Assembly (NCBI RefSeq): GCF_000332075.2 | Contig: NZ_ALVU02000001.1 | Coordinates: forward strand, 2,926,324-2,990,323 | DNA length: 64,000 nt | DNA from: Synechocystis sp. PCC 7509 | GTDB taxonomy: Bacteria > Cyanobacteriota > Cyanobacteriia > Cyanobacteriales > Chroococcidiopsidaceae | Direction of reading: 5' to 3' | Part shown: positions 58,956 to 64,000 of the stretch, one piece after another | Position numbering within the stretch: the stretch's first letter is position 1 | Layout of the letters: each line of letters starts with the position of its first letter | Made by a program: the position numbers and the translations under genes | The notes under the pieces: model-generated | What the model was told of the DNA's origin: nothing | Seen by the model: the letters and a program-made list of their open reading frames with translations, nothing else | The model's database searches: none

Positions 58956-60620
58956 ATGGCTAAACCCGTAATCATGACCGTTGACGACGATCCAGAAGTC
59001 TTAAGGGCTATTTCTCGTGATTTGCAAAAAGAATATGGAGACAAATTTCGTGTCTTGCGTGCCGATTCTGGGGAGGTAGCGCTGGAAGCCTTGCAACAGG
59101 TCAAACTCCGCAACCAGACTGTAGCCTTGTTTCTAGTCGATCAACGGATGCCGCAAATGTCGGGGGTAGAATTTCTCGAACAAGCACTGGAACTATACCC
59201 GAATACCAAACGCGCCTTACTTACAGCTTATGCAGACACCGATGCAGCGATTCGCGCTATTAATAGTACGCAAATAGATTACTACTTGATGAAACCTTGG
59301 GACCCTCCCGAAGAAAAGCTGTTTCCCGTACTGAATGATTTATTAGACGATTGGTTAGCAAACTTTCATCCTCCCTTTGAGGGTATCCGCGTAATTGGCA
59401 ATCGCTGGTCGCCGCGCTCTCACGAGGTTAAAGACTTTTTGGCTCGCAATCAAGTACCCTATCAATGGTTAGATATAGAGTCGTCAGAGGAAGCCCAACA
59501 GCTAGTTGCTTTTGCGGCTTGCGATCGCCTGCAATTGCCTTTGGTACTATTTACTGATGGTTCTAGCCTATTACAACCGACAAATATTCAAGTAGCCGAA
59601 AAAATTGGCTTGCAAACTCAAGCTGGAAGCCCTTTTTATGACCTAATTATTGTCGGTGGCGGGCCTGCGGGTTTAGCGGCGGCTGTCTACGGGGCATCGG
59701 AGGGACTCGATACAGTCATGATCGAACGCGAAGCCCCAGGGGGACAAGCCGGGACAAGTTCGCGGATTGAGAACTATTTGGGCTTTCCGGTGGGTTTAAG
59801 CGGCGCAGATTTGGCACGACGGGCGGTAACTCAAGCCCGACGTTTTGGGGTAGAAATTCTCACGCCTCAAGAAGTAACAGGAATTCGTGTCGAAGATCCT
59901 TATCGCTTTGTGCAACTACCCGATGGTAGTGAAATTAGCTGCCACTCCTTAATTTTAGCTTTGGGGGTATCTTGGAAACGCTTGGATGTACCGGGATTAG
60001 AAAAATTGACGGGTGCGGGGGTGTACTACGGCGCAGCCCAAACTGAAGCCATGTCTTGTCAAGGAGAAGAAGTTTATATTATTGGCGGGGCAAATTCTGC
60101 CGGACAAGCAGCAATGTATTTTTCTAAATACGCCAGCCAAGTAACGATATTAGTACGGGGCGAATCTTTAACTAAAAGTATGTCTCAGTACCTAATTGAC
60201 CAAATTAACGAGACACCAAACATTAAAGTTATGGTGCATTCTAGCGTAGTTGAGGCGAAAGGAGAGACAAGCTTAGAAGCGATTTCTATTGCCAATTCTC
60301 AAACGGGCGAAACCAAAACTGTAAGCGCAACTTCGCTATTTATTTTTATTGGTGCAGTCCCGCGTACAGATTGGCTAGATGGAGTTATAGAACGAGACAG
60401 TCGCGGCTTTATTTTAACAGGACAAGACTTAAAACATGGCGATCGCCGTCCGAAGGGATGGACATTAGAACGCGACCCGTTTTTGTTAGAAACGAATATT
60501 CCTGGAGTCTTTGCGGTGGGCGATGTTCGGCATAATTCTATTAAGCGCGTGGCTTCCGGTGTCGGCGAAGGTTCGATTTGCGTTCAATTTGTGCATCAAT
60601 ACCTCAGCAAAGTTTTGTAA
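58956..60620 (+). CDS. receiver domain fused to a thioredoxin-reductase-like flavoprotein
   Basis: This 554-aa protein starts with a REC domain (residues 1-125; phospho-Asp D62 in FLVDQRMP, Lys113 in LMKPW). A glutaredoxin-like linker domain (about 130-205, GIRVIGNRWSPRSHEVKDFL) leads to a two-domain FAD/NAD(P)H oxidoreductase: the FAD GGGPAGLAAAVYGA, EREAPGGQAGTSSRIENYLGF, the NAD(P)H site VYIIGGANSAGQAAMYFSK, and the final VFAVGDVRHNS. The redox CxxC of thioredoxin reductase is absent: where it belongs the chain reads YYGAAQTEAMS. It is probably a phosphorylation-controlled flavin oxidoreductase or a diaphorase-like enzyme. It follows the hybrid kinase by 20 bases. Confidence 0.9.
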   Translation: MAKPVIMTVDDDPEVLRAISRDLQKEYGDKFRVLRADSGEVALEALQQVKLRNQTVALFLVDQRMPQMSGVEFLEQALELYPNTKRALLTAYADTDAAIRAINSTQIDYYLMKPWDPPEEKLFPVLNDLLDDWLANFHPPFEGIRVIGNRWSPRSHEVKDFLARNQVPYQWLDIESSEEAQQLVAFAACDRLQLPLVLFTDGSSLLQPTNIQVAEKIGLQTQAGSPFYDLIIVGGGPAGLAAAVYGASEGLDTVMIEREAPGGQAGTSSRIENYLGFPVGLSGADLARRAVTQARRFGVEILTPQEVTGIRVEDPYRFVQLPDGSEISCHSLILALGVSWKRLDVPGLEKLTGAGVYYGAAQTEAMSCQGEEVYIIGGANSAGQAAMYFSKYASQVTILVRGESLTKSMSQYLIDQINETPNIKVMVHSSVVEAKGETSLEAISIANSQTGETKTVSATSLFIFIGAVPRTDWLDGVIERDSRGFILTGQDLKHGDRRPKGWTLERDPFLLETNIPGVFAVGDVRHNSIKRVASGVGEGSICVQFVHQYLSKVL

Positions 60621-60669
60621 TCTGCGTCAACTAAAGAGGTCTATTTTTTTGTTACGTTGAGGTTTTGTT

Positions 60670-62052
60670 ATGCTCCACGATCCAAACCAAACTACACTAT
60701 TTCCTAAGTTACCCGATGAAGCTTTGCAGGAAATGCGATCGCATGGTACAGAGATTCAACTAGCGGCGGGAGAGGTTTTATTTGCTGAAGGCGAGGAAAA
60801 CTACGGCTTTCACGTTGTTTTAGATGGTGAAATTGAAATTACAAAAGTAGTAGGTAATGAAAAAAGATTGCTTGCTATTCATCATCGCGGCGAATTTATG
60901 GGGGAAGTTTCGATGTTGAATCACTCGGCATCAATTGCTAGCGCCCATGCTACGATTGCAAGTCGAGTCCTTCGGATTGAAATCGCAGCTTTTAAACGAC
61001 TATTGATTGAATGTTCTGTCGGCGATACAATTTTGGCGGCAATGGTGGGAAGGACTATCGATGTAGAAGGACAGCTAAGACAGCAAGAAAAACTAGCCGC
61101 CTTGGGTAAAATGTCCGCAGGTTTAGCTCATGAATTGAATAATCCCGCCGCCGCCGGAAAACGAGCAGCAAATGCTTTAAAAGAGCGCTTTAACAGTCTG
61201 CAAGCTTTAACAGTGCAGTTAAATCAGCATTGTTTGACTACAGAGCAATTAAAGTTTTTAGCAAAGGTGCAAATAGACGCAATTCATTACCTTGGTAATT
61301 CCCCTCAGTACGATACTTTAACTCAAAGCGATCAAGAAGACGAAGTTACGGACTGGTTAGAAAACCACGATGTAAGCAAAGCTTGGCAACTTTCTCCTAC
61401 ACTCGTAAACTTCGGTATAGATTCGCAAAAATTAGCGGAGATTAAGAACAATTTAAACAGTAAATCTCTAAATGATGCCCTAATTTGGTTAGAAGCAAAC
61501 TTAGCCACTTCGGGATTAATTAACGAAGTTGAGCAAAGTACAACGCGAATTTCGGAGTTGGTCAAAGCTGTAAAGGGCTATACCTATATGGACACAGCGC
61601 CTTTGCAAGAAGTAGATATTCATGAGGGAATTGATAATACTTTACTGATCCTTGGCCATAAACTTAAACAGGGAATTGTTGTAACTAAAGAATACGATCG
61701 CACTATTCCCTTAATTAACGCCTACGGCAGCGAACTTAATCAAGTGTGGACGAATTTAATTGATAATGCCATCCATGCTATGAGTGGGAAAGGGGAACTA
61801 AAAATTCGTACCTTTCAAGAAAATAATAATGCGATTTGCGAAATTGTCGATAATGGTGCAGGTATTCCCCCGGCTATTCAATCGCGGGTTTTTGAACCAT
61901 TTTTTACAACAAAAGGTGTGGGAGAAGGTACAGGTTTAGGCTTAGAAATTGCTTACCGCATAGTTGTAAACAGACACGGCGGCAATATTTACTTTGAATC
62001 GCAACCCGGCAAAACTTGTTTTAGAGTCTATTTGCCTTTAGTAAAAAGCTAA
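60670..62052 (+). CDS. cyclic-nucleotide-binding-domain sensor histidine kinase
   Basis: This 460-aa protein has an N-terminal cNMP-binding/CRP-like beta domain (about 10-125: LAAGEVLFAEGEENYGFHVVLDGEIEI, HRGEFMGEVSML). A dimerisation helix follows, with the phosphoacceptor in AHELNNPAAAGKRAA. A long linker helix bundle leads to the ATP-binding domain (about 335-455: NLIDNAIHAM, VDNGAGIP, EGTGLGLEIAYRIV). No membrane segment is present. It may be activated by cAMP or cGMP, with output to an unlinked response regulator or to the REC-flavoprotein. The start is 49 bases after the flavoprotein; the three plus-strand genes are likely one operon. Confidence 0.92.
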   Translation: MLHDPNQTTLFPKLPDEALQEMRSHGTEIQLAAGEVLFAEGEENYGFHVVLDGEIEITKVVGNEKRLLAIHHRGEFMGEVSMLNHSASIASAHATIASRVLRIEIAAFKRLLIECSVGDTILAAMVGRTIDVEGQLRQQEKLAALGKMSAGLAHELNNPAAAGKRAANALKERFNSLQALTVQLNQHCLTTEQLKFLAKVQIDAIHYLGNSPQYDTLTQSDQEDEVTDWLENHDVSKAWQLSPTLVNFGIDSQKLAEIKNNLNSKSLNDALIWLEANLATSGLINEVEQSTTRISELVKAVKGYTYMDTAPLQEVDIHEGIDNTLLILGHKLKQGIVVTKEYDRTIPLINAYGSELNQVWTNLIDNAIHAMSGKGELKIRTFQENNNAICEIVDNGAGIPPAIQSRVFEPFFTTKGVGEGTGLGLEIAYRIVVNRHGGNIYFESQPGKTCFRVYLPLVKS

Positions 62053-62053
62053 A

Positions 62054-62926
62054 TTAACGTACTGATTCCATCCAAGTTACACACTGCTGCATTTGCTGGT
62101 GCATTTTTACTGTATCCGTATGGTAGCGCCGACCGTGACCAGGCAAAACCCATTCAAAAGAATAATTGAGTAATTGTCGCATTGATTCAACTTGCTTTGA
62201 CCAAGAGTACCAGCAAACATCGGGAAAACCTACTAACTGAGCTAACTTTTCTGACCAAGCTAAATGATCTCCGGTAAATAAAAAGTTTTTGTACAGCAAA
62301 ACTGTGTGACCTTTACTGTGTCCAGGGACGGGGATAATTAATAAATCGGTATCTATTGTAAAAGGTTCTAAACCAGTGAGTTGAGTTTCAATATTGCTAG
62401 TATCTGTTGTAATATCATCACTGTGGAGAATGCGATCGCATTTAAAGTATTCGTGAAACTTTTGATGGTCGGCAACATCATCTCTATGGGTCAAATATAA
62501 GTAACGAATCCCCCCCATTTCTTCTAAACGCTTAACTAAAGGCGGTGCAAATCGAGGCGAATCTACTAAAACATTACCTTCTGGGCGCACAATTAGATAA
62601 CTCGCCGCACCATAGGAGTTTTCAGCATGATAGCCGCAATGGTAGATGTTTTCAGCAACGGGAATAGGAAAAGAGGCGATCGCATTTTTTATATCTACAG
62701 GCTTTTCTACTGTACCAATGGAACTTGTAGGACAAGCTAAAAGCGCTTGCAAGCTGCTTAATCTTTCTGTTTGATTTGTTGGTTGATGGTACACCACCGA
62801 CTGTCCCGCCGCGCGATTAAATACGGATGGAGTCATCCAACGGCAAGTATCGCAGTCAATACAACTGCTATCAACGTAAAAGTCACCGCTAATATTTTCA
62901 GTGCGGCGCAGAGTTAGTTTAGCCAT
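62054..62926 (-). CDS. ferredoxin domain fused to MBL-fold hydrolase
   Basis: This 290-aa protein begins with a single-cluster ferredoxin-like domain (residues 1-65; C18, C21 and C24 in SCIDCDTC..., with the fourth Cys in ACPTSS). An MBL fold follows from about 85: YLTHRDDVADHQKFH replaces the standard HxHxDH, with the late IPVPGHSKGHTV and FTGDHLAW zinc-ligand histidines present. The Fe-S domain could shuttle electrons to a flavin or di-metal centre. Substrate unknown. It is convergent with the cNMP kinase, separated by one base, and opposite to the redox row. Confidence 0.85.
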   Translation of the reverse strand: MAKLTLRRTENISGDFYVDSSCIDCDTCRWMTPSVFNRAAGQSVVYHQPTNQTERLSSLQALLACPTSSIGTVEKPVDIKNAIASFPIPVAENIYHCGYHAENSYGAASYLIVRPEGNVLVDSPRFAPPLVKRLEEMGGIRYLYLTHRDDVADHQKFHEYFKCDRILHSDDITTDTSNIETQLTGLEPFTIDTDLLIIPVPGHSKGHTVLLYKNFLFTGDHLAWSEKLAQLVGFPDVCWYSWSKQVESMRQLLNYSFEWVLPGHGRRYHTDTVKMHQQMQQCVTWMESVR

Positions 62927-63026
62927 AATGCCACCTGCTTTTCTATTCTTCTAGTTTAGTTTGGGCATAGGGCTGATTGCGATCGCGCTTGTTAAACGCT
63001 AAGAAGTAAATAATTGCGATCGCGCC

Positions 63027-64000
63027 TTAGTTTATAAAAGAGACTATTATAGAAAACATTGCCATTTGGAAGAAAAAAGACACGCCTATAATTATGAGAG
63101 TCCCTGCTGCCACAATGAGGTAACCCTCTGACCATTGGACTTTAAAATCTTTTATAAAAATACCAATCACCCCTAAAGCCAAACTTTTTATTGGTAGTCC
63201 CAAAATAAGCATTAAGATAAACGGAATAACTAAGGTTATGCTTTCTAAAATTCCTAATAAAAAAGCGGCTTTATAAATTGTTTCCAAAGCAGTAACTCGT
63301 ATTCCTATGCCAAATAGAGATACTATGTACAAACCTATAGCATTAAACAAAGTACCAGCACCTAGTATTAGAGCAACACTATAAACGGTAGTAGTTCTGC
63401 GAAATTTGTCTGGTGTAAGTTTCTCATTTTCAAAAGGTTGCTTTGGCCAATTTGTAGGAATAATTGATTGACCAAGGATTTCTGCGTCTCTACCAGTATT
63501 TACGAGTAAGCACCCGGTTCTAACAGGTTGTCCTGGTGGCTTAAAGTCAGTTTGGCTGATATCGGCGAAAAACATACCAGGGAAAATTTCCTCCCCATAG
63601 GTAGACAAAGGCAGGACTTCAATGTTTGTACCTTGTCGCCGACTTCTACCGGCGTTAGAATTTGCTTTATTCAAACATAATTCTATACTTTCTTTTTGGA
63701 GAATCGAATTCATTGGAAACGTAAAAATTTTTGCTGCCTGCTTGAAAGTTGTCTCTCCCACCATCTGTACTGCTAATCGACAATACTCTTGTTTGCCTGT
63801 AGTATTTTTGCAAGCGGCTTTGAGTGCTTGTTCAGGATCGAAAGAACTAATAGTTAAACTAATGACAATGAAAGTAAAAATTAGCCATGCGATCGGCAAT
63901 GCTAAAGGATGAAATTTTGCTGTTGATACTATTTTCTGTTTTTTAGAAGTGTTTGTTTGACTAGGATGTTTTTGAGTAACTCTAGTGGGGGAGAGGTTTG
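63027..64000 (-). CDS. hypothetical membrane protein, N-terminus outside the window
   Basis: Codons continue open on the minus strand to the window edge (NLSPTRVTQKHPSQ... before PIAWLIF), so the true start lies beyond base 64000; the TTG at 63899 is probably not it. The visible part has an N-terminal hydrophobic segment (WLIFTFIVISLTI), a soluble domain with several cysteines (ACKNTTGKQEYC) and at least three C-terminal membrane helices. Family not recognised. The soluble part lies on the outside if the first segment is a signal-anchor. The region 62927-63026 is short with two HIP1-like sites. Confidence 0.6.
   Translation of the reverse strand, partial: NLSPTRVTQKHPSQTNTSKKQKIVSTAKFHPLALPIAWLIFTFIVISLTISSFDPEQALKAACKNTTGKQEYCRLAVQMVGETTFKQAAKIFTFPMNSILQKESIELCLNKANSNAGRSRRQGTNIEVLPLSTYGEEIFPGMFFADISQTDFKPPGQPVRTGCLLVNTGRDAEILGQSIIPTNWPKQPFENEKLTPDKFRRTTTVYSVALILGAGTLFNAIGLYIVSLFGIGIRVTALETIYKAAFLLGILESITLVIPFILMLILGLPIKSLALGVIGIFIKDFKVQWSEGYLIVAAGTLIIIGVSFFFQMAMFSIIVSFIN

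Noticed and set aside
1-64000. CRISPR array
   Set aside because: No series of direct repeats with regular unique spacers was seen; the repeats present are single hairpins and HIP1 octamers.

Overview
The window comes from a cyanobacterial chromosome. It carries psbA, a psbD-psbC pair, ycf4, ndhM, ferrochelatase with a chlorophyll-binding-like tail, a plastid-lipid-associated (PAP/fibrillin) protein, a Tab2-type factor and many HIP1 octamers (GCGATCGC). The size and number of sensory kinases, the tRNA array and a small protein resembling a heterocyst-differentiation regulator suggest a large-genome Nostoc/Chroococcidiopsis-like lineage. The species cannot be named from the sequence.

Layout. 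1-2.4 kb: a beta-CASP-like metallohydrolase and a small conserved protein. 2.7-4.4 kb: a decayed restriction-modification locus (C5-methyltransferase pseudogene plus a second coding remnant). 4.4-7.4 kb: a PAP protein, then a SAM-methyltransferase gene split cleanly by a 1,337-bp IS200/IS605-type element that carries tnpB but no tnpA. 7.4-11.6 kb: an RNA-repair neighbourhood. It holds kptA, an AAA ATPase, an RNA ligase and, on the same strand behind a near-consensus promoter, an array of three well-formed tRNAs (Asn, Gln, His) and four degenerate tRNA-like units. 11.7-21.8 kb: housekeeping and signalling genes (HNH nuclease, ribbon-helix-helix protein, GAF kinase, leuD, ndhM, KAS, cyclophilin, ycf4). 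22.1-24.6 kb: psbD-psbC. 24.7-38.2 kb: Spo0M-like protein, NodB-NAGPA fusion, subtilase, TPR protein, glycosyltransferase, corA, hemH, purB. 38.3-40.5 kb: a controller-type restriction-modification island between purB and comM. 42.2-51.9 kb: HIT, psbA, recR, FHA-PrsW, def, GAF kinase, lepB, Tab2. 52-56 kb: mtnP and putA. 56.6-62.9 kb: a redox-flavoured signalling cluster. The last gene runs off the right edge.

Most notable are four things. (i) A promoter, tRNA array, Rnl5-like RNA ligase and AAA ATPase all lie on one strand, which could be one transcription unit for tRNA supply and repair. (ii) The tnpB element has ends resolvable to the base. Both end hairpins carry a bulged T, the guide and cleavage tetranucleotides covary, and removing the element restores the methyltransferase reading frame exactly. 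(iii) The restriction-modification island has paired GAC-N5-GTC operators before the controller gene and a 14-base copy before the methyltransferase, but its endonuclease gene carries a one-base frameshift. (iv) A four-gene group contains an AhpD-like-PAS-kinase-REC hybrid, a REC-thioredoxin-reductase-like fusion without the redox CxxC, a cNMP-binding kinase and, convergent to them, a ferredoxin-metallo-beta-lactamase fusion.

All functional statements rest on reading motifs by eye. No database search was run.
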